From Cladorhizidae sp. MBARI D1340-BT2 (taxonomy: Eukaryota; Porifera; Demospongiae; Poecilosclerida; Cladorhizidae): a stretch of DNA of 64,000 nucleotides. Shown piece by piece: positions 32,601 through 44,300 of the stretch. Where the stretch lies: the NCBI GenBank assembly GCA_028752905.1, contig JAQNBH010000008.1, positions 3,772,025 to 3,836,024 on the forward strand, written 5' to 3'. The translations under genes were made by a program, and so were the position numbers. The notes below the pieces were generated by a model. The model was given only the letters and a program-made list of their open reading frames with translations. It was not told the origin of the DNA and did not search any database. Every line of letters starts with the position of its first letter. The first letter of the stretch is position 1.

Positions 32601-34080
32601 GAATTTGCAGCTGAGTAGGAAATGGTTGCACTATGATTTTTCAAGTCATTGTATGATACACTTCCATCAGCGCAAGATGTACAACAACACGTAACCACAT
32701 CACCTGGAGCGTCCTCCTCTGCCCCTGCAATCACATTAATCATGTCTCACTCGGATTAATGTGGAATGCAGGGAGCTTCACTGTCAGTCTTGTCTATCAA
32801 CCTGCAAGACACCCGATGTCTTTACCTAATTATTGCACCTTTTTATTTGACATGAAACTTTATGTATTTTTGCACACATGTCATGTTTTTATCTTGTCAT
32901 ATTATTGTTCCTATTATAATTAATATCAGCACCAACTTTAGTGAAAGATTAACAATTCAGAAGTGTACATCAACACAACTGAGGTGTAGCAACACAACTC
33001 AATGGTGTTGCCATAACACAAGGGAGTGTTTCAGGTGCTGCTAGAGCATTCAATGTTTTATTATAGCACACAATTTGGTTTAGAAACATCAAGGTGTTGC
33101 TACAATGTGTAAGTAAATAAAGATACTGGGTAGGGATGATTAACTACACCTTCATAAGGTGTAGCATCTACTTCCTTGATCCTTGCTGAATGCAGCCATC
33201 ATCCATCATCTGCTCACAGCTCACACCTGGTCTCCAAAGCTCTCAACAGGACCAGTCGAGTTTAAAGTCTCAGTTTTGCAACAACTTTTTGGGCATTATT
33301 GGTTTGCATATAGCTTCTTTCTTGGTCTTGTTCCCCCCCTGCCCCGCCTACCTTGCATATGACCACCTTTACCAGCTTTGTGCTTCATTGCCGTGTAGTT
33401 TTTTTGTAATCGGGTTTTTCCCTACCCCATCCACCAACCCTCCCAACTGCATATTGTACAAATGTTCTGGATACTTTCTTTTAAGTAGTTACTTCATAAA
33501 TGGCCTCAGTTTAGTCGCACCATAAAATCCTTCAGGTATGCACCAACTCGTCTTGCACGATAATGACCATTTATCAAAGTAGACAAGCATTTACTCTTGA
33601 CCTGATATAGGACCCTTTACCTATTAATATAATACAGTACCTTCACCTATAAATATAATAATTATAGTTATTAATATAATACAAGACCCTTTACCTATTA
33701 ATATAATAAAGAACCCTTTACCTATTAATGTGCATGGGAAGGGAACTCACGCAGGAACTGGCAGGAAAACTATCGGCATAAAAATCCCTAGACGAGTTAC
33801 AATTTTGGAGTCTAAGAACGAATGCATAATTTCATAATTTCATTTGTCATTTCTAATGTGTCATTTCTAATGTAATGATTCTGTTGGTGGGAGGGGAGGT
33901 ACTACCATGAAGATGATCAGCTGATTATGTATAAGAGTTTCTAGTCTTCTGGGGCATAGGGTGAAATGTTTGGACGGAATGTGATATTTCTCTTATTGGT
34001 AGTCCACATCAGCTGTGAATGTATACATCGCTGAGCCAATGCGAGCCGTATGGGTAGACCCATATAGGGAATATATTCAG
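32601..34080. other. Intergenic sequence between convergent genes
   Basis: Includes a diverged triple repeat GACCCTTTACCTATTAATAT at 33605-33730, related to the heads of the composite elements. A 111-codon open frame (33190-33525) and others have no recognisable similarity. Nothing else is called. Confidence 0.45.
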
Positions 34081-34090
34081 CTTCCTATAT

Positions 34091-34180
34091 ATATATAGTG
34101 CAGAGGAAACCTGGAGAGATAGTGAGCTCGGAAACTCACTTGACGCCACCCAAGGCCTATCATCACCAAGGGCAACAAAT
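34091..34180 (+). pseudogene. Decayed copy of HLCS exon 5
   Basis: GGAGAGATAGTGAGCTCGGA...ACTCACTTGACGCCACCCAAGG matches functional exon 5 bases AGAGAGATAGTGAGCTTGCA...CTCATTCGACATGACCAAAGG. The first half of the exon is missing and the reading frame is broken, while a (TA)n-GCAG-like stretch (ATATATATATAGTGCAG) is still present just upstream. Confidence 0.8.
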
Positions 34181-34298
34181 TGATCCATTCGGCACACAAG
34201 GAAAGGTTCAATAATTTTTGGAAAAAAGTAAAAAAACTAACCCATTATATTCAATATTAACATTGTTGCCTAAAGGAAATAATGTCTGAGGACTCAGA

Positions 34299-34516
34299 TC
34301 AGTAAAGGAAGAGGATGAGGCTGACGGCCATTATGAGCATGCCGACTAGTAGGAAAGGGATGACAAGTTTGCCGTGGGTCTTGTCAAACTTGTACGCGGT
34401 GGGCAGCAGCTCCTTGAGAGAGATGGACACCATCATGCCGGAGATGAGCCCGAATGCAATTCCAAATACCAGAGGACCAAATAAGTCCTTGAGAATAAGC
34501 CATCCCAGCAGAGCAC
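34299..34516 (-). CDS. ZIP transporter exon 4: last two membrane segments
   Basis: Encodes Gly464 to Tyr535 and TGA. The acceptor is CCACTCTCTAG. It carries [20 protein letters not shown] and [20 protein letters not shown], matching ZupT TM6-TM7, then a final hydrophobic segment [19 protein letters not shown]. The short C-terminus FLY is typical for this group. A broken duplicate lies at 32397-32600. Confidence 0.9.
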
Positions 34517-37500
34517 CTAGAGAGTGGAGGAGGGAAGAGATGTGAGGTGAACAGGAATTATATTTACAGCGAGTCCATAGGTAGCAAGATGACCCTTGGG
34601 GACTTATCATGCAAGGCTTGATCCAGACACACCCACTTGCATTTTATGGGTACCCATTGTCAAGTTTCTAGCTGTGCCAACTCATGCAAAAGCCAGCCAA
34701 GCAACACACACAATTCCTTTAACATCAGCCATCCCACTAGCTGATAAAACAGGAGACCATCACCTAGTGCAAGGGGATGTAACCCATAATAGTGTTTTGA
34801 CATAATATATAGCTTTTTCTGTTTTGAGGCTTATATCCTTGCACAATACCTGTACAAGCTGTCCTTCAAAGATGAAGCTATTTGGAGGTTCCATTGTTGA
34901 GTTATGGAGGATTTTATCCTTGCACAATACCTGTACAAGCTGTCCTTCAAAGATGAAGCTATTTGGAGGTTCCATTGTTGAGTTATGGAGGATTTTATCA
35001 ATGCACTCCTTACCTTTCAATCTTCAATCTTCATGAGGAAGACAGTGAATTTCAGGCTAGTAAGGTCAGCCATATCTCTGCAACACACTGGTCCACACAC
35101 TTGATTTTAGTCTCAAAATGAGGCCCTCTCCAAGCAGTACCTAATTATTCTAATCGAGCATATGATTGTGCCTATGTGTACTAATACAGTGTGTGGAAAG
35201 TGCATGTTGGTGGCCCAACGACATTACCCAATGACATTACCCATACTAGATTGTGATTGCAAGTCCCCAAGAATGTGTATATTTTCGGTCCAATTACGGA
35301 CGTAACGTAAATATGGAGATAGGGAAAGTACTTCTTTTTATAGCCTTTCTTTCCTGTTATGAGTATCTAACATCAGTTTTTGGGTGATTGCGTCTCTTGT
35401 AATACTCTCTCATGTGTGGGACATACATACCAGGCCTGGGTGTGTGGGTACTTGGCTTGAATGGGCTTGTGGTTAAAAAAACACTTGAAATGCTCATAAT
35501 ACTTAAAGGTGGTAATGGTCTTTTCTCCATATTTGGGAATGGCAGTTTCCAGATGCTATCGGGTTTGACTTTTTTCTTTTTCCTAGGACAGTTTTTAGTC
35601 AACTTGGGTATACATCATCATAAAGCATATCATTGGATTGCATTTGAATTAAGCTTTCTTTTGGCACCAAAATTAAGGGTAGGGGGGGAATGACAACAAC
35701 GTTTTGGCAGGTAGTAGTTATCTCATGAATAATTAATGAGCCATGGGTTACATCTACGTTAAGTTACACTTCCACCGGCGTGCAGAATTGCTCCATCATT
35801 TAATTTTTTAAAGATATAAATTTTAATTTTTTTTAAAAGTCACAAGCCCCGTCCCCCCCCCCCCCCCCCCCCCCCCCCCCTTCCCCCCCACGCGCCTTAG
35901 GGGCGGGGGCGAAGAGACATTCCTTTAAAACTCTGACCACTGTAAGTGCCCACGCAGACATCATTTACAATACACTTCATTACTTCCTCGTTTAGACGCC
36001 ATAACATTTACTGTCTCAAGTGAAGTAGTTACACCTACCACTGTAATTGCACTGCAAACCACATGCTCATAAGTGAACTTGAACATAGTCATATACAGTC
36101 AGGGTTTCATAGAGGGAGGGGGGGGGGGGGGGCAGGGGGAGGCAACCTTTTTGCCCACCCCCCCTTGGAAATTATATTATCAAAATTCAATATTGATGTT
36201 GATAAACTTTGTCACATCTTTAACCATGCCCTGCCTTAAAATCCAGATTGCTCCAGTAGTTGGATGAAACCCTGACAGTCATAAATGGCATTGGGTGAAT
36301 CTGCGAGCAGAAAGGCACAGAAGATCACATCTAATGCGAGTCTTGCCTGGTAGCACCCAGTACAGCACCTGCTATCACCGGGGAGAAAGCCGAACTGCAC
36401 AATGAAGACCTTGAATGGCGGCATGCCTTAACATCGAACAAAGCAGACCAGGAAAGAACACCAGACAATAACTCATCACACAAAGGCAGTGTTATCTGGT
36501 CGAGATCTGGTGATCTATGCCCAGGCTATAAAAGAACCATGTCCTGTTCCATGTTCTTAGTCATCTTATTTAGTGTTGTGATAACTTTGTTGAAAGCAAC
36601 TATACACACATATATACATGTATGTATATATATGTATATACACGTATATACATATATATATATTCACCCAACAACAGAAAATAGAAATGAGTCAGCTACT
36701 GGAGGAGTTTGGAGGCGTGTTCCGGAATGAACCCAGGGGGGGGGGGGGGGGGGGGGGAACAAACTTGATTGAGCATGATCTTATCTTGGGTTCTACTCAA
36801 CCAATTTGACTTCCTCCTTACATGTTACCTCAGGCATATTGTGGTGCAGTGCAAGAAAAGTTGAAGACTATGCTTGCAAGTGGCATTATCGAACCTTCAG
36901 ACAGTCCCTGGAGTGCCTCAATAGTACTTATCAAGAAGAAGGATGGGTCACTGAGACTCTGCGTGGACTATAGACGTCTGAATACAGTGACAAAATCAGA
37001 CGCCTACCCAATGCCCGCGCATTGATGGACCTTATCAATAGACTTGGTCAGGCAAACTACATTTCAACTCTTGACCTCACTTGGGGCTATATATACATGT
37101 ATATACATTTATGTGCATGTATCTACATATATACATATATATATGTATACATGTATATATGTATACATGTATATACATGTATATACATTTATGTACATGT
37201 ATCTACATGTATATACATTTATGTGCATGTATCTACATATATATATATACATATATATATATGTATACATGTATATATGTATACATGTATATACATGTAT
37301 ATACATGTATGTACATTTATGTACATGTACAGTATATACATTTATGTACATGTATCTACATGTATATGCAGAGTTGGTGAAGTGGCGGATGTGAGGATCT
37401 ATCTCTGCTACAAGATGGTTGGTGAAGTGGAAGGTGTGAAGATTGGTTATTATTTCTTTATAAGGACCACGAATCAGTGGGCATGCCATCAAAGAGTGCC

Positions 37501-38312
37501 GGCTTGCAGATGACGTAGCTTTCATGGGCACTGGCCAGGAAGGAGCTGAGGAAACAAGTCTGCCACAGCCAAGCATACAGGGCTTGCAATGAGCATCTCC
37601 AAGACCAAGTTCATAGCCGCGGGTCACTATATCGCAGAGAAGGACACAGCCAATCAGCAGAGACGATGGGGAGATGCAGAGCACAGGAGTGAGTTTCCCC
37701 ATATTTGGGATCCATTCCAGCTGCAAATGCTAGAACTGATATAGTGTGAAAGAGGAGAGTGAATAGCCAGTGTCTTTGAAGAACTCGGTGTATTGAGCTA
37801 AGCAGTCCTCGAGGGCAATAATTTGCCCTCTACCACAAGGAGAGTAGTTCAAGCTGTGCTGCCAGTCGGTTCTACTAGTTGGAGGAGAATGTTGGATTCC
37901 TCTGAAGAAGAAAAACACATCCCAAGTGAGTGAATACCTTCTGCCATCGCTGCACCCGCACCATCTTAATCTTAGGAATTACTTACACACAACAGTGGGA
38001 AGGGGCACATTTACGAAGGATGATGAGAGAGCGGTGAGGGGGGGATGAGGAGGCCGCAACCAATGAACTAGCTAGCCAGGAAGCCACCAGAGAGAACAAA
38101 GATCACTGTTTAGCTGTTGGGCTCAAACACATCCTGAGGGTGTCCAAGAAGGTGGAGAAATCTGGTGAAGAATGATTTGGAAGCTGAGGGTCCAGGAGAG
38201 GTTTAGTATGAGGAAAAAGATACTTCCAAGACACATCAGCTCAACCAACAGACGAGAAAAGAGATGGTATCATGTGATGTAGTGTGTGTGTGGAGATGTG
38301 TGTGTGTGCATT

Positions 38313-38345
<33 letters not shown>

Positions 38346-41300
38346 GTGCATGTGTGTGTGTGTATGTGTGTGCATGTGTGTGTGTGTGTGTTAGATGCTC
38401 CAGGAGGGAGTCAGGCAAGGAAGGCACAAGTCACTGCAGCAAAATCAGTGGAGGAGCAGGAAGGTGGAGTAGAGTGTGAGGAGTAGTCACCAGCTAAACA
38501 GGGGAGGCTTAACTGTGCCTAGTGTATCAGCCAGAAAGAAGGGGGGACATCTTCAGATCAACTTGGAAGATCTGAGCATAGAGAGCCGGGCAATAATGCC
38601 GCTTGAGAAACTAGCAGGACAAGAGAAGTATCTATGCAGGCCGAGAAATGGACTTTGTGTGCAAAGTGTAGTATAAGTTTCCTCATGTCAAATGCCAGGA
38701 ACCAGCATAAGCACTTGGCTGGGAAGCAGCATAAGTGCTTGGCAGGGAAGAAGCATAAGTGCCTGGCTGGGAAGAAGCATAAGTGCTTGGCTGGGAAGCA
38801 GCATAAGTGCTTGGCTGGGAAGCAGCATAAGTGCTTGGCTGGGAAGCAGCATAAGTGCTTGGCTGGGAAGCAGCATAAGTGCTTGGCTGGGAAAAAGCAT
38901 AAGTGCTTGGCTGGGAAGCAGCATAAGTGCTTGGCTGGGAGGAAGCATAAGTGCTTGGCTGGGAAGAAGCATAAGTGCTTGGCTGGGAAGCAGCATCTTG
39001 GCTGGGAAGAAGCATAAGTGCTTGGCTGGGAAGAAGCATAAGTGCTTGGCTGGGAAGCAGCATAAGTGCTTGGCTGGGAAAAAGCATAAGTGCTTGGCTG
39101 GGAAGCAGCATAAGTGCTTGGCTGGGAAGCAGCATAAGTGCTTGGCTGGGAGGAAGCATAAGTGCTTGGCTGGGAAGCAGCATAAGTGCTTGGCTGGGAA
39201 GCAGCATAAGTGCTTGGCTGGGAAAAAGCATAAGTGCTTGGCTGGGAAGCAGCATAAGTGCTTGGCTGGGAGGAAGCATAAGTGCTTGGCTGGGAAGCAG
39301 CATAAGTGCTTGGCTGAGAAGCAGCTAAGCAGCATAAGCACTTGGCTGGGAAACAGCATAAGTGCTTGGCTGGGAAGCAGCATAAGTGCTTGGCTGGGAA
39401 GCAACATAAGTGCTTGGCTGGGAAGCAGCATAAGCACTTGGCAGGGAAGCAGCATAAGCGCTTGGCTGGGAAGCAGCATAAGCACTTGGCAGGGAAGCAG
39501 CATAAGTGCTTGGCTGGGAAGCAGCATAAGTGCTTGGCAGGGAAGAAGCAGGGAAGAAGCATAAGCACTTGGCTGGGAAGAAGCATAAGTGCTTGGCTGG
39601 GAAGCAGCATCTTGGCTGGGAAGAAGCATAAGTGCTTGGCTGGGAAGAAGCATAAGTGCTTGGCTGGGAAGCAGCATAAGTGCTTGGCTGGGAAAAAGCA
39701 TAAGTGCTTGGCTGGGAAGCAGCATAAGTGCTTGGCTGGGAAGCAGCATAAGTGCTTGGCTGGGAGGAAGCATAAGTGCTTGGCTGGGAAGCAGCATAAG
39801 TGCTTGGCTGGGAAGCAGCATAAGTGCTTGGCTGGGAAAAAGCATAAGTGCTTGGCTGGGAAGCAGCATAAGTGCTTGGCTGGGAGGAAGCATAAGTGCT
39901 TGGCTGGGAAGCAGCATAAGTGCTTGGCTGAGAAGCAGCTAAGCAGCATAAGCACTTGGCTGGGAAACAGCATAAGTGCTTGGCTGGGAAGCAGCATAAG
40001 TGCTTGGCTGGGAAGCAACATAAGTGCTTGGCTGGGAAGCAGCATAAGCACTTGGCAGGGAAGCAGCATAAGCGCTTGGCTGGGAAGCAGCATAAGCACT
40101 TGGCAGGGAAGCAGCATAAGTGCTTGGCTGGGAAGCAGCATAAGTGCTTGGCAGGGAAGAAGCAGGGAAGAAGCATAAGCACTTGGCTGGGAAGAAGCAT
40201 AAGTGCTTGGCTGGGAAGCAGCATAAGTGCTTGGCTGGGAAGCAGCATAAGTGCTTGGCTGGGAAGCAGCATAAGTGCTTGGCTGGGAAGTAGCATAAGT
40301 GCTTGGCTGGGAAGCAGCATAAGTGCTTGGCTGGGAAGTAGCATAAGTGCTTGGCTGGGAAGAAGTATAAGTGCTTGGCTGGGAAGCAGCATAAGTGCTT
40401 GGCTGGAAAGTAGCATAAGTGCTTGGCTGGGAAGCAGCATAAGTGCTTGGCTGGAAAGTAGCATAAGTGCTTGGCTGGGAAGCAGCATAAGTGCTTGGCA
40501 GGGAAGAAGCATAAGTGCTTGGCTGGGAAGTAGCATAAGTGCTTGGCTGGGAAGCAGCATAAGTGCTTGGCTGGGAAGCAGCATAAGTGCTTGGCTGGGA
40601 AGAAGCATAAGTGCTTGGCAGGGAAGAAGCATAAGTGCTTGGCTGGGAAGTAGCATAAGTGCTTGGCTGGGAAGAAGCATAAGTACTTGGCTGGGAAGCA
40701 GCATAAGCAGCATAAGTGCTTGGCTGGGAAGAAGCATAAGTGCTTGGCTGGGAAGAAGCATAAGTGCTTGGCTGGGAAGTAGCATAAGTGCTTGGCTGGG
40801 AAGCAGCATAAGTGCTTGGCTGGGAAGTAGCATAAGTGCTTGGCTGGGAAGCAGCATAAGTGCTTGGCTGGAAAGCAGCATAAGTGCTTGGCTGGGAAGC
40901 AGCATAAGTGCTTGGCTGGGAAGAAGCATAAGTGCTTGGCAGGGAAGAAGCATAAGTGCTTGGCTGGGAAGTAGCATAAGTGCTTGGCTGGGAAGAAGCA
41001 TAAGTACTTGGCTGGGAAGCAGCATAAGTGCTTGGCTGGGAAGAAGCATAAGTGCTTGGCTGGGAAGCAGCATAAGTGCTTGGCAGGGAAGAAGCATAAG
41101 TGCTTGGCTGGGAAGTAGCATAAGTGCTTGGCTGGGAAGCAGCATAAGTGCTTGGCTGGAAAGCAGCATAAGTGCTTGGCTGGGAAGTGCTTGGCTGGGA
41201 GGAAGCATAAGTGTTTGGCTGGAAGGAAGCATAAGTGCTTGGCTGGGAAGCAGCATAAGTGCTTGGCAGGGAAGAAGCATAAGTGCTTGGCTGGGAAGTA

Positions 41301-44300
41301 GCATAAGTGCTTGGCTGGGAAGCAGCATAAGTGCTTGGCAGGGAAGAAGCATAAGTGCTTGGCAGGGAAGAAGCATAAGTGCTTGGCTGGGAAGTAGCAT
41401 AAGTGCTTGGCTGGGAAGCAGCATAAGTGCTTGGCTGGGAAGTGCTTGGCTGGGAGGAAGCATAAGTGTTTGGCTGGGAGGAAGCATAAGTGCTTGGCCG
41501 GGAAGCAGCATAAGTGCTTGGCAGGGAAGAAGCATAAGTGCTTGGCTGGGAAGTAGCATAAGTGCTTGGCTGGGAAGTAGCATAAGTGCTTGGCTGGGAA
41601 GCAGCATAAGTGCTTGGCAGGGAAGAAGCATAAGTGCTTGGCTGGGAAGTAGCATAAGTGCTTGGCTGGGAAGTGCTTGGCTGGGAGGAAGCATAAGTGC
41701 TTGGCTGGGAAGCAGCATAAGTGCTTGGCTGGGAAGTGCTTGGCTGGGAGGAAGCATAAGTGCTTGGCTGGGAGGAAGCATAAGTGCTTGGCTGGGAGGA
41801 AGCATAAGTGCTTGGCTGGGAAGAAGCACAAGTGCTTGGCTGGGAAGCAGCACAAGTGCTTGGCTAGGAAGAAGCATAAGTGCTTGGCTGGAAAGCAGCA
41901 TAAGTGCTTGGCTGGGAAGCAGCATAAGTGCTTGGCTGGGAAGCAGCATAAGTGCTTGGCTGGGAAGAAGCATAAGTGCTTGGCTGGGAAGAAGCATAAG
42001 TGCTTGGCTGGGAAGCAGCATAAGTGCTTGGCTGGGAAGCAGCATAAGTGCTTGGCTGGGAAGAAGCATAAGTGCTTGGCTGGGAAGAAGCATAAGTGCT
42101 TGGCTGGGAAGAAGCATAAGGGCAGTTCCGTGAAAAGGTAAACCAAAACTAAAAATTACTGAATCCTAACAATTTTGGTATCATTTGAAAGGAAATACCC
42201 TGTACTTTAAAGATACAAAATTATTTTTCAAATATGTCACAGCAAACAAAAGTTATGACCAAATATGTCACATGCCATTCGCCAGCATTAAATTATGCAT
42301 ATTTTTACGGTACCTAGTAAAAAGTCAATATTTAAGATGTGGAAGTACTTTTCTTTTAGTTAAATGGGTTACTGGACTCAGTTTAAGTCTCTTTTGATAA
42401 TCTGTTGCTGAAAACTCCAGTAAGTAAAAACTCTTCGTGTCACAGGAAGTCAGTTTGAGGTTTCAGGTGCCCGTACATCCGTCACAAATATGAACGATTA
42501 CTTTTTATAACCTAAAATAGCTCAATTTTTTTAATAGTAATTCTAGGATATAAATAAGCATCCTACAGGGAAAACACTTTGATGTTCATTTTTAGGCTAC
42601 CATTACTTTTGGTCATTTTTAGGCTACCATTACTTTTGGAGCCAGAAACACTGTGACGGATGTACAAAATTTTTGTACTTCCGTCACGTACTTCCGTTAC
42701 AATTTCTTAGTATACTTAGTTGTATTGGCTTTCATCATACCTCAAATTTCGTATGAATGTATGCAAAAGCACAATAACACTAATTGTAACCTATAGCAAT
42801 TATGGTATAACTTTCCTGTTGATTTCAGAAGTAATCTTACCTACATGTGACAAATCTGTATAGAACATATGTCCTATGCATTGAACATAACTTCCTCTAC
42901 CTGTGGTATGTAAATACTTCTCAGTGGTATATATGCACCACCTATATAAACCTCGATCACATGCACTAGAAAAATCTAGAAGATTCCATGCACATGCAAG
43001 CTTCACAAATCTAGAAGATCCGTGCACATGCATGCTTGACTATTTAAGTAGCTAGAGCAGAGCACATGTCTAAGTAAGTCTAGTGTGTCTATTGAGTCAC
43101 TATGGCAAGCAATAAAGAAAGGCAAGCTAAGAGAAGAGCTAAAATTCGAAATGACAGTGAAACTTACCAGGCATATTTGGAGAAAGACAGGAGAAGAAAA
43201 TCAGTTTGCAGCTATGACTACTGATGAACTTGAAGAACATCATTTGAAAGAAAAGCTACTTACAAGAAAATATCGAGAGAGTCAAAGTCAGTGTGGAGAG
43301 ATGAGCCAGCCACTAACTTCTCCATATCGTACCAATCAAGCTAAAGGTAAAGCCATTAAACAAGCAAGAGCATCCCTGCCAGATTCACCCCATAAACGGC
43401 GCTGTATAGTGAGAAAAATCAGTTGGGCTAAATGTTGACAGTACCGTTGTTGGTGCTTCTTCAAGTAATGCACTCAGTGATGACACTAAACAACTTGTTC
43501 TGTCATTTTATAGCTCCAACGACACTACATAGCAGGCTCCAGGCAGCAAAGATAGTAATCCGTGAGAAAGATAGTGATGGTCAAAATGTCAAAAGAACTG
43601 AGCAAACTCGATACTTACTACTGTCTTTGAAGGAAGTATACAATAAATTTGTTTAAAAACATCCTGATGCAAAGATTGGACTGAGCAAATTTTGTGAGTT
43701 CCGTCCCAAACATGTGAAGTTGTTTGACCACATTCCTCATCATGTATGCGTGTGTTCATACCACAAAAATGTTCTTGGAATTTCTTCGCCACGTCCCATG
43801 GTAAAGGTGTTGTGGATGGGCTTGGAGGCACAGTTAAGAGAGCAGTCTGGAGGCACGTTCGAAGTGGACAGGCTCATGTCACCTCACTAAAGGAGTATGC
43901 CAGCATTGCCAAGGAACGCAATACATGTTCACTTCATTGCCAAGGAATAGATTGAAGTTTCAAAACAAAGGTTGGATGCTCATTGGGAGGGTGTGTTACC
44001 TGTGCCCAAGACCCATCCTGAAGATGCACTGCTTTATACCAAAAGGGAGAGATGGTTTCAGATACATCAGATTCAACTGAATTAACCATTGTTCCGATTA
44101 GAAGATCTGACCCTTCAGAAGATACTGAGCAAGTGCTGAGGATGAGGAAGAATCAACTTCCGAGGAGGATTCAAGTACGGAAGAGGAACTTATGGACATA
44201 ACTACTACCCTGAATCTGTCCATTGGACAATGGGTTGTTGTGCAGTATGATGGACAAAACTTTCCTGGTGAGGTAATTTCTTACAACAGTGATATTGAGA

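Larger units (their letters stand above)
34517..36095. other. 3' part of ZIP intron 3, mostly unique
   Basis: An 80-bp tandem duplication (TCCTTGCACAATACCTGTAC...GTTATGGAGGATTTTA) lies at 34837-34998 and a run of 28 C at 35853-35880. Short open frames such as 35412-35693 have no recognisable similarity. Confidence 0.5.

Noticed and set aside
33190..33525. 111-codon open frame between the two genes
   Set aside because: Composition is not protein-like, no family was recognised, and it has no splice or polyadenylation context.
37109..37726. 205-codon minus-strand open frame
   Set aside because: Much of it is the TATACATG microsatellite and the rest is the antisense of the LINE reverse transcriptase remnant.
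38650..38740. U1-type C2H2 zinc finger (CAKC ... HKHLAGKQH)
   Set aside because: The spacing is C-x2-C-x14-H-x5-H, longer than the usual x12, and the LINE pieces upstream make a LINE C-terminal Cys/His segment the simpler reading.
39325..42117. 930-codon minus-strand and 725-codon plus-strand open frames
   Set aside because: They are produced by the 24-bp period; both strands and several frames are open and the sequence encodes only repeated LLPSQALM or SISAWLGS peptides.
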